64,000 bases of DNA from Arthrobotrys musiformis (Eukaryota; Ascomycota; Orbiliomycetes; Orbiliales; Orbiliaceae), in assembly GCA_036971715.1 (NCBI GenBank), contig JAVHJL010000013.1:930001-994000 (forward strand), given 5' to 3'. Below the pieces are notes generated by a model. It had not been told where the DNA came from, made no database searches, and saw nothing but the letters and a program-made list of their open reading frames with translations. Shown piece after piece: positions 21,853 through 34,297 of the stretch (the stretch's first letter is position 1; each line of letters begins with the position of its first letter). The position numbers were made by a program, and so were the translations under genes.

Positions 21853-24773
21853 CTATTCGGAAATCTCTCCTTCCTCGCTAGCGTTGTCGCCACCGGCCGC
21901 AGCGGGAGCGCGGGTAGGGGCGGCCGGGGTGGGGGTTGGAGCTGGGTCATCACCGTAATTAAGGTTGACAGCCTTTCCGAGTTCCTTGGGTGTCGGCTTA
22001 TCGAAGTGTTCTTCCCGGGTCGGCGGTCTGTCTAATGGAAGGCGCTCAAAAGAACCACGTTCGTGCCTCGATCGCTATGTTAAGAGATCGTTAGTATAAT
22101 ACTCACATGTAAGAGGATAAGAAGGGCACTCAGGTACTAACCTTTGATTCTCTCCTACCAAGGTCACTTTCCTCCCCAGGGCTCAAACGACGACGTCTTG
22201 AAGCACCATTCCCGTCATCACGATCTCGAGTCCTGAAGGATCTCTCACGCTCCTCTTCTCGCTCACGCCTTTCTCTTTCATAGATACTCACAGAATGACG
22301 AGCCTCCCTTTCACGCTCCCTCTCTTCGCGCTCTCTATCCCAATACGCATCGCGCTCGCGATCTCGCTCGAATCGATCTCTTTCCCTATCACGTTCGCGG
22401 TCTCTCTCTCGCTCACTTCGACCGATTGGGAAGGTAGTACCTGATTTCAAGTGCTGCCTTTCACGCTCGCCAGCCGCACGTCGGCGCTCGGCTTCATATG
22501 CATCCGGCTCCGGAGTACGATGCGGGGTACGATGGCCGCCTCGGTGCCCGTTCCGCTCCCTATCACGGTCCTTTTCACGTTCACGGTCCCGATCACCGCG
22601 ATGACGGTCTCTACTATCGTGGTCACGGGGTGTACGGGCTCTCTCACGTTCACGATCTCCTTTGTCAGTGCGCTCGGCCCCGCGGCTACCCTTACGTTCT
22701 TTCCGATCTGGTTCACGATCGTCGTCGAGTTTCTCTTTCAAACGACGGATGAATTTGTCAAATGCGGACTGTCGCATATCTTCAGAGTCCAAGGCCTTGA
22801 ACTCTTCCAACTTGAGTAGACGGGGACGGATCTTCTCCCAAGTGTCGCTCACGGAAACTGGCGGCTCCAGGTGCTTGATGGCAGAACGCAATGCATCAAC
22901 GCGGCGACGTTGCTGTCGGTCAGCTTGGTGTCGGTCCTCCTCGCTTCGTTTCACCGATTTCTCGTGAATCTTTGAAATGGTTAGCACGTGGCTTCTTAAC
23001 AGTTCCTGTGTGCGTAACGTACCTTATCGAAAACTGTAACAAAATCATCATGTGACCATTGAGCAGTACGCGAGTCTGAACGCAAGATATGGATGAACTC
23101 GTCGATGTGAGTCTTGGGCGATACCTGAAACCTTCTCTCCTAAGCGTCCCATCTACATTAGCACAGGCACATGTATTGTTTACCGTGTAGTGGCCGTACC
23201 TCTAGGATGTCCATAACGATGTTCTTCTTGCTCCGGACTTCCCTTTCAATCTCTTCGACCTTATCCCAGAACAGATCGAGGGGAGTAGAGCCGGATTGGC
23301 CAAGCATGTTGTCATAGCGTCCATCGTCCTTGATCAATGGGTGAATATCTTTCCACTTGCAACCGGATCGGATCTTGCCTTTCGCTTGGAGTTCATCGAG
23401 TAAAGTCTGCAAACATATTAGCAAAAAATCAAAATACCATTTCCACAAAACCAAAAGAGGTCTATCACTTACAGAGAAGGCCTCGCGGTTCTTACGCTCC
23501 TTCCTTTGTTTGTTCTGCTTCTGCTTCTGTCGATTGTCGTTCAAGCTACGCTCCAGAAATTTGATATGGCTCTCAAACATGTTCAATACGTCCAGCTTAG
23601 AAAGCGCCTGGTATTTCGATTCAGACTTGAAGGTATCACTTTCCCTAATGAGAGTTTGGGCTTCTGACCAGCGAGTATACGGCTCAAGATTCAGAGACTT
23701 CAGAAGAGTCGTCAAGTCTTCGAGAGCTTGTCTCCTCTCGGTTGCTTCTCGTTCTTGCTCTTCTTTTCGGAGTTCGAGGATGTATTCCTCGAACAGAGAG
23801 CGACGTTCGTTGTCATCAGCGGCCGAGCGGAAGATAGTCTCACCCTCAATGTACTTGCGAGCAGTTCTAAAAAAACCATCGTTAGTAAGTGGAAATTGCT
23901 TGTGAGTAGACCATGCAGAACGTACCTCCATCGAGTATAATATTTGATCTCGGGGTGACTCTTCAACATGGTCGTAAAATCTTGACGCAATTTGGTCATT
24001 CGATCCTTTTGTTTCTCAAGATCTTGCATACGAAGCTCAGCGGTATACTTCTCGAAGGCAACTTTGCGGTCCCTGGGGTCTTTAATAGCCCGATACGGTG
24101 CCTCTTTAATCACGAGCTTCAAAGCCTGTTCCCACGTAGAATCGGGGCCGATATTGTTCTTCTTGAGCAATTTGAAGAATGCGGCTTCGGCATCGGCGTA
24201 GTTTTGGTATTGGGATTCGTTCTTGTCAGGGACGGGCAATGCGCGAGCGGCATTGATGCTATCATTCGCAGCGGACGATCGCTCAATCGGTGTATGGTCA
24301 TCTCGGTCTCCCCTGTCTCCTCTATCCCCTCGGTCTCTATCTCCTCGATCGCGATCCCTATGCGGACCTGGCTGGTAGTGTGAATTGTTAAAGTTTGCAG
24401 TACCTCCCGCCACAAACTGCGGTGCCTGAGGAAGGGAAGGGAGTTTCTGGGCAGATTCGACAGCCGCTTTGAACGACTCCGGCATATCCCAGACACTCTG
24501 CTTAGTTTCGATATGAGACCAGTACTTCTTCCCCTCCGGCGTGGTATACTCTCGCCAAGGTTGCCCAGCAATCGCTCGCTATATAGTTTGTATTTGTGTC
24601 GATGATTAGCCGTCTGTAAGCCCTTTCTCGTAATCTACCCGCCGCTGGAAGGGACATACCTCCAATGGAGCCATCATATCCATCGGCTTCTGCCATTGCG
24701 TCGCCTTCGTCTGGGTGTTATAGTAATATAGCCTCCCGTCCGGAGCACGGGCTTCCTGCCACAAAGACGACAT
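21853..24773 (-). CDS. PRP40: U1 snRNP splicing factor PRP40
   Basis: Bridges the 5' splice site and branch point during early spliceosome assembly. Seven exons on the minus strand: 24773-24660, 24578-23926, 23866-23473, 23406-23200, 23139-23023, 22969-22142 and 22074-21853; 844 residues. Two WW domains open the protein: WQEARAPDGRLYYYN with TQW at 5-30, and PWREYTTPEGKKYW with SVWDMPE after the first intron. FF domains follow, recognisable from AEAAFFKLLKKNNI, DLTTLLKSLN and a region ending DDFVTVFDK. Residues about 570-780 are an extreme Arg-Asp/Arg-Glu alternating tract, and the end is acidic (GEISE). The tract and final exon are typical of fungal and animal PRPF40 tails, though unusually dense here. 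TRS65 is divergent, about 450 bases away. Confidence 0.94.
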
Positions 24774-25229
24774 GGCCGGGTCTGCAGGGCGCGTCTCAAA
24801 AGCGAGTGAGCGAGTCGCGTAAATGAACGTTAGGAGCGCAAAGCGGTCGAGCTACCGGGGGTAACCTATCGGTGTTTTCGGTATCGCGACCGGTGTCGTC
24901 AGGTCCGTCCTCTTCGATGGTTGATGTCGTGGCGTCGATGGGGTGGGCCAAGATGAAAAAAAGAAGGTTGAGAACAAGGAAAGTGGGTTTTTTGGCCTGT
25001 TTTCGATGATTCCAAGACAGCACCGAACCAACCAGATTGCTACAACACCACATCAAGCTCAATTAAGGGCAGGCAAGCTCCCAGCTCTGCGATAGCTGTC
25101 CAATACAATCCGAATCTCGAGAATCAGCACCGACGACTTTCGAAGACAAAAAAAAAGGAACGGGTCCGCGGAACCCATCGAGTGTCGGAGCGAGCTGGGG
25201 CCCGTGTCGATGATTCTCCTTGGCCTCGA
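24774..25229. other. Bidirectional promoter PRP40/TRS65
   Basis: Separates the ATG of PRP40 (-) from that of TRS65 (+). Frames on either strand here are extensions without an ATG. No specific transcription-factor motif was singled out. Confidence 0.5.
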
Positions 25230-27072
25230 ATGGCCAGTCCTGGAAGCATCGGGCCTTCACGTGGCCGTGGCCATCGACGGACGATAAGTACCGACATTGT
25301 CGAGAAAGCCCGGCTCGAAGTCTTTGTCGCCGAAGACAGTGGTTTGGATATCGAGGAATTCTTGAACAACAGACCGAGGCCGACGCATCTCAGCGTTATA
25401 AACCCTCACGACCTCCTGCATCCGGTCCCAGCGCTGTCCAGCCTGGCGCAGAGGCAGCACCTGTACTTCGGTCCGTTCCTTCCTCCAGCTCGTGCATTCC
25501 CCAAAAGGTGCATACCATCTCTAACAGATTTAATTATACAGACGAAGATGTACCCGTATTCATAGCATTACAGATATTCGGCATCCACGATGACTCCGTT
25601 TATAAATCATACAGCTCGCGGCTGGCAGTATCGCTAGAGGTCACCGCCGTCGAGAACCAAAGTCAGAGACGACCGGATGGCAGCAGACCGCCGGACGGCC
25701 CTATATTACTCTACCAAAAGACTATACAAGACAAGGACGGTGAAAAGATACTATGGCGGGATGGTGATACACGTCTGGCTATCTGGAAAATCACAGTTCC
25801 CTTGGGACATCCAAAAGCGAGGCCTAATAACCCAAGAGTCGTGTTTTCCGCCTCCGCCACCCTCAAACTATTAAACCAGAATACAAGACTACCGGCGAAC
25901 GAGTACCTTTCAGGTCGGCAAGCCTTGAATGTCAACATTCTCGAGTCTTTCGGTGGTGAATCTCCAGAAAAGCTACCTTATCTATCCGCCCTTCGAGTAT
26001 CCAGAGTGATTCCCACCCAGCCGGCACCGAAGGAGTCCTTCAGCCCCCTGGGCTACTCGTCGAAGAAGACATTTCCAATAGTTCCAGGACTCAACTTCAA
26101 ACTACGAGGGAATAAGACACCCCGAAAGGCGAACACGGAAAACCTCTTCGCACACCTAACACTCGAAGTCACGCCGCAGCTAGGATGCAACTTCGAAATC
26201 CGAGATGTAATCCTAGAATGCGGCGGGCAGTCGATCTCCTCCATGGAATCATCGGACAAAATGTTCCCAACATTACTCCAAGTCATGGACGAAATAACCT
26301 TCCTCTTCAAGATCCCGAACAAGAGCAGTCCCACGCAACCGCCGAATCTACTAAAACAAATAGTCGTGCGGCTCAAAGGACAGGCAATGGTATCGGATAT
26401 CTGCAAACCATTGATCAGTACGCACTGGGAGACATCCATAGACTTCTCATCCCGTCACGACTCCCTCTCCGCAACGACCCACGGCAATCCCCCATCTCTC
26501 CGTCTGGGAGGACGCCCGCTATCGTCACAATCAAACGCCACGACAAGCCTAGTAGAACCCTCAGGCCTAACAATAACCTTCACGGCCATGTCGCTCAACG
26601 TCCACCCAGGCGATATCTTCTCTTGGCGAGTCTTCGTTATGAACAGGAGTAGCCGCGCACGTCGTCTCGCCTTACTGGTTCCGCCGAAGCGGCGAAAGGG
26701 TGAGGGTAAGATCCTCCCGAGTATACCGCACAACATGACGGAACCAGTAGTGGAAGACGCGGCGCTGTTTTCATCGTACAAGAGCCAGCATCTGGAGGCT
26801 GTTGAGTTGATACCTCTCGTTAACGACGTAAGGATCGGGTAAGTCAAAACATAAATCAGCCACACCCTCAAAATAAAAAAAGCCACAATCGCTGACCGTC
26901 TGATAATTTCGGTGTCTATAGACCATTAGCCCCGAATGCCTGCCATACGGCGGAATTAAGGTTCATCGCGCTAGCGACTGGAGTTTTGACGATTGAAGGG
27001 GTCAGGGTCGTGGACCTTATGACCAACGATATAACCGAATGTAGAGAACTACCGACTGTCGTCTGTACGTGA
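25230..27072 (+). CDS. TRS65: TRAPPII complex subunit Trs65
   Basis: Fungal subunit of the TRAPPII vesicle-tethering complex, needed for Rab GTPase activation at the Golgi. Exons are 25230-25470, 25542-26838 and 26922-27072; 562 residues. Exon 1 encodes LEVFVAEDSGLDIEEFL and LSSLAQRQHLYF; splicing with donor GTCCGT gives LYFDEDVPVFIALQIF, matching the start of Trs65 in other filamentous fungi. The final Ig-like domain contains SGLTITFTAMSLNVHPGDIF and, across the last intron, GPLAPNACHTAELRF with VRVVDLMTNDITE, the most conserved Trs65 block. Without removal of the first intron a different frame from about 25220 runs into exon 2 and gives a false N-terminus. The ATG at 25230 is the first in the correct frame. 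Confidence 0.9.
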
Positions 27073-29311
27073 AAAACACTTGGGACGAGAGACCTTCAAA
27101 ATCCCCAAGCCATCTCTGCCTTTCGATAAATTTATTTCTGAGGATATATGATACCCCGAATCCCCTGTATGTTTTTAACCAAAGTCACGACTCCAAAAAA
27201 ATGAAGAAAAGGTTGCAAAAGCGGGTATTCGACCATGTGACAGGTATCCGATGTCCAAAACATGCCTCCAGTCCTCGTGGGGATTTCCAAAGTCAAGAAA
27301 CGAACGAACGAACAGAAAAAAAACAAAAGGTCAAGAAAAGAGCAAACACCATCGTGAGGAATTAGAAGTACGTAAATCGATTTGCCAATCGCACGGGCCC
27401 ATTCGTTCGATCCGATGCAAGATGGGATGACATATTTTAGCGAAAAAAACCGGTTGCTATTTTTCGATAATCGAATCGATAAGCATCGTCTACATGTATA
27501 CAGCGCTAGAAAACCCGTTATCAGCGAATGTGCTGTGGTTTGGAATGAAGAGCTCCAAAGTACTACCGCTACGAGCTAAGCTACGGAATGCGCATGCGAT
27601 GCCATTAACAGACGGGAATATATGTTTATCAGCGACTCTAGCTACCTACCAGGGACACCCTTGGGCAGGTTCCGAACTAGCTTCCAGGGCTCTGAAAAAA
27701 CAACAGCATCGCCACTGTCCAACAGGACATATATGCAGTTGGACGTCAAAGATGCGACAGGAATTACGAATTCGCAGTTTCACCAGTTGCACTTCATTTC
27801 AAAGAGTTTATGTTGTAGTCGTATACACGTACCACGGCCGCACAGGCAGATCGGTGATATGTCATGATAATGAGGATTGAATTGAATCATTTGCAAATCG
27901 CATCGAGAAATCGAAATCGAACGGCAGATAATATACCGCAGGCCAGTCCGAGCTGTACTGTGGCATGGATGTGGGGGCTGACACCATCGCATGAATTCGA
28001 GTTCAAAGGAAGATTATAGCGCTGTTCCAAGAATAACCTCTGTTTCTCTCATAGCCTCGCCCCCAATATTAAATCTGAATGTGAAGGTGAAATGCAAATT
28101 GTTCGAGCCCGCCGGGTTCCGTTAAATGGTGCTTCCCGTTGCCGTCCGATTTCCATCTCATTCGCCCTCCCACAGGACTGACTATCTTTTACACTCATCG
28201 CGAAAGTAAACCTACAATCTCCGGGAAGGAAAAATAAACCCCACGTCGTTCGAGTCCGAATTCGAGTTTGAATTCAGCATTTGCTCTCCTGATCTGACAG
28301 TACTCGGGACACCTTCCCTAGGTACTTACTTACCTACTTAGCTACAGTTAGCCCTGACTCGACCCGCTAGTTGACTTTGGCTAGCTCTGGAAGCTCCATC
28401 CAGGTCAGCACCCAATAGGACCGAGCCAAACCCCCGTTTTTCCATCATCCGATATCAAGCAAACGCCACCAGATACGATACACAGACCTCCCACATCCAT
28501 ACACATACACATACACCCCATCATCATCAAGATATCGAGGGGAAAGAAAAGAAAAGAAAGAAAAGCAAAAGCAAAAGCACAAGGTGTTGTTTGGAAACAC
28601 CCCGTCGCTTGGACCTCGAGATCCCTTATCGCATATTACATTTTATATATATACACCAGCTATCCTGTTGAAGAGTTTCCCTTCTCTCTTCTTTCGAGAT
28701 GCCATCTCTACGGGTTAGAGCAAAGCGCACGATGCGGCACCTTCAGTCGGTTTACCTGTGGGACAGGATTGTACGTATACCTTACTATTATCATGATCAT
28801 TATTACCACCGCCTATCAGATCTCTCCAGGTTATTGGGTATTATCTGGCAGATATCGGGTGCCTTCCCTGCATAATGTCGACTCGATAATATGTGTCTGT
28901 GGCCTGTTTTTTGCCGCGAGAACCAAGTCGAGAAGAGGCGCTACGTTGGCAGCGGAATGAGGTCATGGTATCGTCAAATGCCCTTGCCTGCCTCACCTTA
29001 CATTTACTAGCATCACATCCACTGCACTACACTTCACTGCACTTCTAATTCTCTCCACCACGTCAACTTCCTATCATCCACCCTTACGATAGAATATAGA
29101 CCCCTCAATACATACCTCACCCTCTTCCCTCCACATTGTTTGCATTGAATTGTTTTTTCACACTTCAATACTCTTATCTATATTTACCTATCTATCGGGT
29201 TGCCATTACCAAACAACACGATACGATCAAGATTAAACTTGGCTAACAATATATCAATTCATCCAACAGCCCCTCGTCCCATTCGTCGTCTTCATCATAG
29301 AACTCCTCATC
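27073..29311. other. Intergenic region with a small upstream ORF
   Basis: No convincing gene. Contains A/G-rich and CA-rich tracts near 28500-28580. A 58-codon ATG frame at 28699-28875, followed by a GTACGT donor-like site inside it, may be a leader ORF or a 5' untranslated exon of the gene at 29312. The frame does not join that gene in phase with the acceptors I tried. No tRNA seen. Confidence 0.45.
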
Positions 29312-30180
29312 ATGGCAAGATTCATTGCCGTCTTCAACGAGTCCTTCGAAAAACGTCCAATCCTAACAATGATGATTTCAAATGCCGTAAGCCAACCAAT
29401 AAACCCCCACGCCCTTCAACCCGACTACCCCGAATTCGGACCTATTTCCCAAATTCCAACACTCCCAACCCAATACTAACACGATATAATTCAACAGGTC
29501 CTAAACAGCATAGCAGACACCGTCGCCCAGACCATAACCATAGTCCGCGAACGCGCCCTGCGAAAACCCACCGGTCCAGAACTCCCACAAGACCGCGTAG
29601 CCATCGAGATCGGTGAATGGGACAACAAACTCCCCGACAGCCTGCACAAAGGCGAACTAATCCCACGATCCGACTTCCTCCCCCCGCCGTTCGAATTCGA
29701 ACGTCTGGCGAGATTCGCCTTCTGGGGGTTCATAATGGCACCGGCGCAATTCACCTGGTTCAAATTCCTGGGAAAGACATTTCCCATCCCCCCGAATTCC
29801 ACAGCCATGGTACCGGCATTGAAGCGAGTGGCGTGCGATCAGCTCATATTCGCCCCAGTCGGTCTAGCCGGCTTCTTCACCTTCATGGTAACCCCCCCAC
29901 CCCCCTCACAAAACATAAACCAAACCTCTAACCAATATAATAGACAATAGCAGAAGGTGGCGACAAACAAGCCGTACAAAACAAATTCTCAAACGTCTAC
30001 ATGTCCGCCCTCCGATCGAACTACATGCTCTGGCCCGCCGTTCAAATCATAAACTTCAGGCTCATGCCGCTTCAATTCCAGCTGCCGTTCGCTTCGTCCA
30101 TCGGTATCCTGTGGACTACTTACCTATCCCTCACCAATAGCGCGGCTGAAGTGGCGGACGAGGATGAATATCTACCATAA
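29312..30180 (+). CDS. Mpv17/PMP22-family integral membrane protein
   Basis: Exons 29312-29386, 29498-29887 and 29944-30180; 233 residues. Members sit in the peroxisomal, mitochondrial or Woronin-body membrane and are thought to act as channels or sorting factors. The family pattern is clear: FAFWGFIMAPAQFTWFKFL, then a KRVACDQLIFAPVG segment, a helix GLAGFFTFM before intron 2, and the C-terminal NYMLWPAVQIINFRLMPL followed by WTTYLSL. Four helices are expected. Between helix 1 and the WGF helix there is a hydrophilic insert of about 45 residues (RKPTGPELPQDR, PPPFEFERL), also found in some fungal paralogs. The acidic end EVADEDEYLP has no peroxisomal targeting tripeptide. Organelle assignment is open. 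Confidence 0.88.
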
Positions 30181-31561
30181 ACCCCCTTTTTCTTATATTC
30201 AAGAATCTAGGTTATATACAGTCGAACCGCAAGTTAGTAACCGGAACACCAACAGCCTATTATTTATAAAAATGGCACCATAAATTTCATTTGTCCTCAC
30301 AACAAAGAAGTACCACAGAACTTCTTATACAAGAGGGGGGGTGATTCAATTAGAATACAAACAGACGGAAAACATCCTACTCACGGCGTTCTTGTCTTTA
30401 ATCTTTGGAGGCTTTTTGTTTTCAGCATGGAAAAATTGGGCTTGATACGTGTTTTTATACTTAGACTATCCAGTTACATTTGACTTATGATAAATCTCTT
30501 CGTATCTACGTAGACCACTCGAATAGTTCTTATATTCCCATAGCAATCTTTAATTACCCCTACCACCAAATCAAGACGGTGAGTAGGTAATTAGGTAGTT
30601 ACGCCATAACTAAAAAGAATCCACAAGTACCCCGGACGATTTGTCAGACTGCTTCTTCCAGAACCCGGGGTGGATCAGAAAACCAAAGACGACCCGCGTT
30701 TGCCCGTTAGGTACCTATATACCTATATTAATATTATCAACGTAGTCAATACCAATCGGCCGCATTCATCACGATACATCAATTAGTCTCACAATTACAA
30801 TCAAAAAGTAATCCTTCAGCAACCATCTTCATTCCGCTATCTAAACTAGCTAGCCCACCCCAAACCCCCCTCGCAAAAAAAGTAATTAAAAAAAAAGAAG
30901 AATTGAAAGTAAAACAAACAAGGCACCGTTCATTCCATTCCGCCATAAGTGTAAATCCAAACAATAACCCAAAGTCCAAAAAGTGAAAAACGCCCAAATT
31001 GCATTATGATATCATCTAAAGCTGCATGGTGTTGAAACATGGCCCTCCCTTATTCGAAACAACGCCGGTTCCCGTTCAGTATCTCTTGTGTGCTTCGTCG
31101 GTCCCATTATATTAGGTCGTTTTTTGGTCTTTATACCAAAGGGTGTAAGGTAAAAAGGGAACCAAAGGACTTTGGGAACGACTGAGACAAAAAAAGACCT
31201 GAAAATAAAAAAACAAAATGGATAGCTTTTGTCTTTACCCGTAAGGTTCGTAAAAAAACACAAAAACAAAAGATGCTCAATGATGAGTGTGAGAGAGGAA
31301 GAGTGTGAGGTTTTGGTGTATCCGACATATCTATTGGTTACAGAGAGGTAGAGAGAGGGAGAAAAAAGAAAGAGGTAGGAGGTGGTGTGTCGGCAACCGT
31401 GAGTTTCGCTTTTTCATATCGCGCAAAAAGATAGTACAAGGGAGGAACAAGTGTCCGGCAGTGGAAGAAGGAGTTGAAGTCTTCTTTCCAATGCAATTCG
31501 AGGTGTGATTTTTTTTTATTGTGTGATGATTTTTTTGTATTTTATGTCAAGGTTAATCAGT
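30181..31561. other. Convergent intergenic region
   Basis: 3' flanks of the Mpv17-family gene (+) and SAM synthetase gene (-). AT-rich, with A/T runs and GA-rich sequence around 31330-31400. Short frames only; no gene called. Confidence 0.5.
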
Positions 31562-33015
31562 TTAGAACTGAAGAACCTTTGGCTTCTCCCAGGTGAATTC
31601 CTGGTTGGTGAAGTGACCGTTCTTGGCGGTCTGGTAGTACTTTGGTTTATCGAGATCGAGCTCCTTGACAATGACACCAGGTCTCATGTCGAAGTTGTTC
31701 TTGATGATCTCAACGAGCTCCTCGGAGCTCCTTTCGCTAGTACCGTAGGTGTCGACGAAGATGGAGAGAGGCTCAGAAACACCGATGGCGTAGGAGAGCT
31801 GGACGAGAGCACGACGGGCGAGGCCGGCCTTGACGAGAGACTTGGCGATCCATCGGCCGAGGTAGGCGGCAGATCGGTCGACCTTGGAGTAGTCCTTTCC
31901 GGAGAAAGCACCACCACCGTGGGCACCGTGACCACCATAGGTGTCGACGATGATCTTACGGCCGGTAAGACCAGCATCACCCTGTGGTCCACCGATGACG
32001 AAACGGCCGGATGGTTGGATGTGGTAGATGGTTCGGTCATCAAGGAACTTGGCTGGGATGCTCTTCTTGACAATCTTCTCCAAGATCTCCTTTCGGAGCT
32101 CTGGAGTGTCAATGTCCTCGCTGTGCTGAGCAGAGACGACAACAGTGTCGACTCTGCGTGGGACGAAAGCACCATGGTCATTCTCGTACTCAACGGTGAC
32201 CTGGGTCTTGGTATCAGGCCTCAACCATGGGAGAGATCCGTCACGACGGGCAGCAGACATGGCAGCATTGAGCTTGTGGGAGAGGAGGAGAGAGAGTGGG
32301 AGCAACTCCTCGGTTTCGTCGGTGGCATAGCCGAACATGATACCCTGATCACCGGCACCAAGGTCTTCCAAGGCCTTCTCGTAGTGGAGACCCTGAGCGA
32401 TATCCTTGGACTGTTGCTCAATGGCAACTAGGACATTGCAGGTCTTGTAGTCAAAGCCCTTGTCAGAGCTGTCATAACCGATGTCCTTGATGGCATCACG
32501 GATGATCTTCTGGTAGTCGAGTCTAGCTCCAGTAGTGATTTCACCGAAGACCATGACCATACCTGCAAAAGAAAAAAAATAGCGCTGCCGTTAGTAGCCG
32601 CTTACGTAAAAACATGGGTGACGAAAAAAAAAAAATAAACGCTTGTGCCTGGAAACACCATGGCATAAGCTTAGGGCATCTTCCGCACATACCAGTTTTG
32701 GTAGCAGTCTCGCAAGCAACCTAGGGAGAAAGCAATTGAGTTAGTGGAATGCAAATTTTCGTCGTACTGAGAGGTCCTTGTCCTACCTTGGAGGTTGGGT
32801 CCTCAGCCAAGCAGGCATCGAGAATGGCATCCGAGATCTGATCGCTACACCAACAGTTCAGCATCCGAGCTCCAGAGAGCAGCAATAGGAGAAAAAGGGG
32901 GAAAGCGAGTGGCTAGGAAGACCTACCAGATCTTGTCTGGATGACCCTCTCCGACGGATTCGGAGGTGAACAAGAAGGGCTTCTTGGAAGTCCCGTTGAC
33001 CTGTGCCTGCGTCAT
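31562..33015 (-). CDS. SAM2: S-adenosylmethionine synthetase
   Basis: Makes S-adenosylmethionine from methionine and ATP, the cell's main methyl donor. Exons on the minus strand: 33015-32927, 32844-32787, 32720-32693 (28 bases) and 32562-31562; 391 residues, the normal length. Signature 1 is GAGDQGIMFGYATDE, and signature 2 is the glycine-rich GGGAFSGKDYSKVDRSAAY. The N-terminal SVGEGHPDKICDQISDAILD holds the ATP/methionine-binding His; its reading depends on splicing the first intron (donor GTAGGT). The 5' leader on the minus strand (33030-33250) is strongly CT-rich, typical of highly expressed fungal housekeeping genes. Confidence 0.97.
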
Positions 33016-34289
33016 TTTTGTTGAGATGGTGTTTTTGCTGCTGCAAGAGAGCTGGTTTGGTGATGTTTGCTGGAGCCGATTGACTTTACCCGAAGTCGGA
33101 TCAGAGCTTGCGAGTGGCAGAGGATGGTAGTGAAAGAAGAATGAGAAGGAGGAGGAGGAAGAAAGAAGAGGAGAATAAAAAGAAGAAGAAGTGGAAGGGA
33201 GGAAGTACAAGTAGAGAGGAGGAAAGAAGGAGGGAGAAGCAGAGGGAAATTATCTTATCCCGGGGTGCGGTGGTAACACACCGGCCGGTTCTCGCGCAAA
33301 AAAAAAAAAAGGTGTTAGAGTGCCGCAGTCCGGAAGGGCCACCAAAGCGATAATAGAAATTGCAAGACAGGCCAGAAACGAGGGTTTACCGATTTGAGAA
33401 TAAAGCCTCTCGAGGGAAGGTTCAAGGCTAATAGATAGGTTCTGTGGATGATGCGATGCCCCCTGCTCTGTTGAGAAAAAGGTAGCAAAATGTAGAAAGG
33501 TTTCGGCGACGAGCACAAAATTTGCCCAAGGTCTCACATCAACGATAAAACACCAACCACGGATGTCTCTGAACTTTCAATTACACCATACACCTTGAGG
33601 GCACTTTGTATACGTATAACACGTATTACCTCGCCGACGTCGTCTTCTCTGTCGATACCTCCTCAATCTTTCTCTGCATTGGAATGTTGTCCGGCTGGAA
33701 ATTGCCCCATTGCATTGCATTGGCGGTGAGGGACATTGCATCGCATGGGGTCGGATAAGTACCTCTCGATGTGCTCTCAAGCTACCCCCCTGAAAATTAC
33801 CTCTTCGGGCAAATCACCAACAGCTTCAATTACCAACCTGGGACTAGGCGGGAATTATCCGGTGCCCGAGTTGTCCGGACCCTGAAAGTCTCTCGTCCGA
33901 GCTCGGGCTTCTGATAAATTCTCTCTTTCCCTCAATGTGGGAATTGTCAGTGTCAGTATCACAAAGAATTTACACAGCATGCTGCAGCCATTGGCCAGGA
34001 GCAATCGTCGATGTCGATAGCCAACTAGCGGCCGCATCAGTCAAGTCTGTATCTTCATGTACCCTGTGCTGCATCGCATCCCTCAGCTCCGGCCTGAATC
34101 AATTGAGGGGTAATGTAATGCCGATAGTCCAGTAGCCGTCCTCGACTAGTCTTCAGACGTCTGGATCCACTGCCTTTAATAAGCTACCCAGCTCCATGAT
34201 GCAATTGGAAGCTAGCCAGGCCTCGGGGAAGCTCCAGAGACAGCTAATGCAACGCCGGCTTTGACGGAAAACTTTTCTTTGTCAGAATA

Positions 34290-34297
34290 TCACGTGA
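34290..34297. promoter_or_regulatory. TCACGTGA palindrome (Cbf1-type E-box)
   Basis: The octamer TCACGTGA is the optimal Cbf1 site that drives methionine-pathway genes in yeasts. It lies about 1.3 kb upstream of the SAM synthetase ATG and is followed by ATTGG, a reverse CCAAT box. The link to SAM synthetase is an inference from pathway and position; the distance is large. Confidence 0.3.

Noticed and set aside
28699..28875. 58-codon ATG frame as a first exon of the Mpv17-family gene
   Set aside because: The internal GTACGT donor does not join in phase to acceptors before 29312; kept only as a possible leader ORF.
31505..32431. 308-codon plus-strand frame opposite SAM synthetase
   Set aside because: Antisense shadow caused by codon bias of a highly expressed gene.
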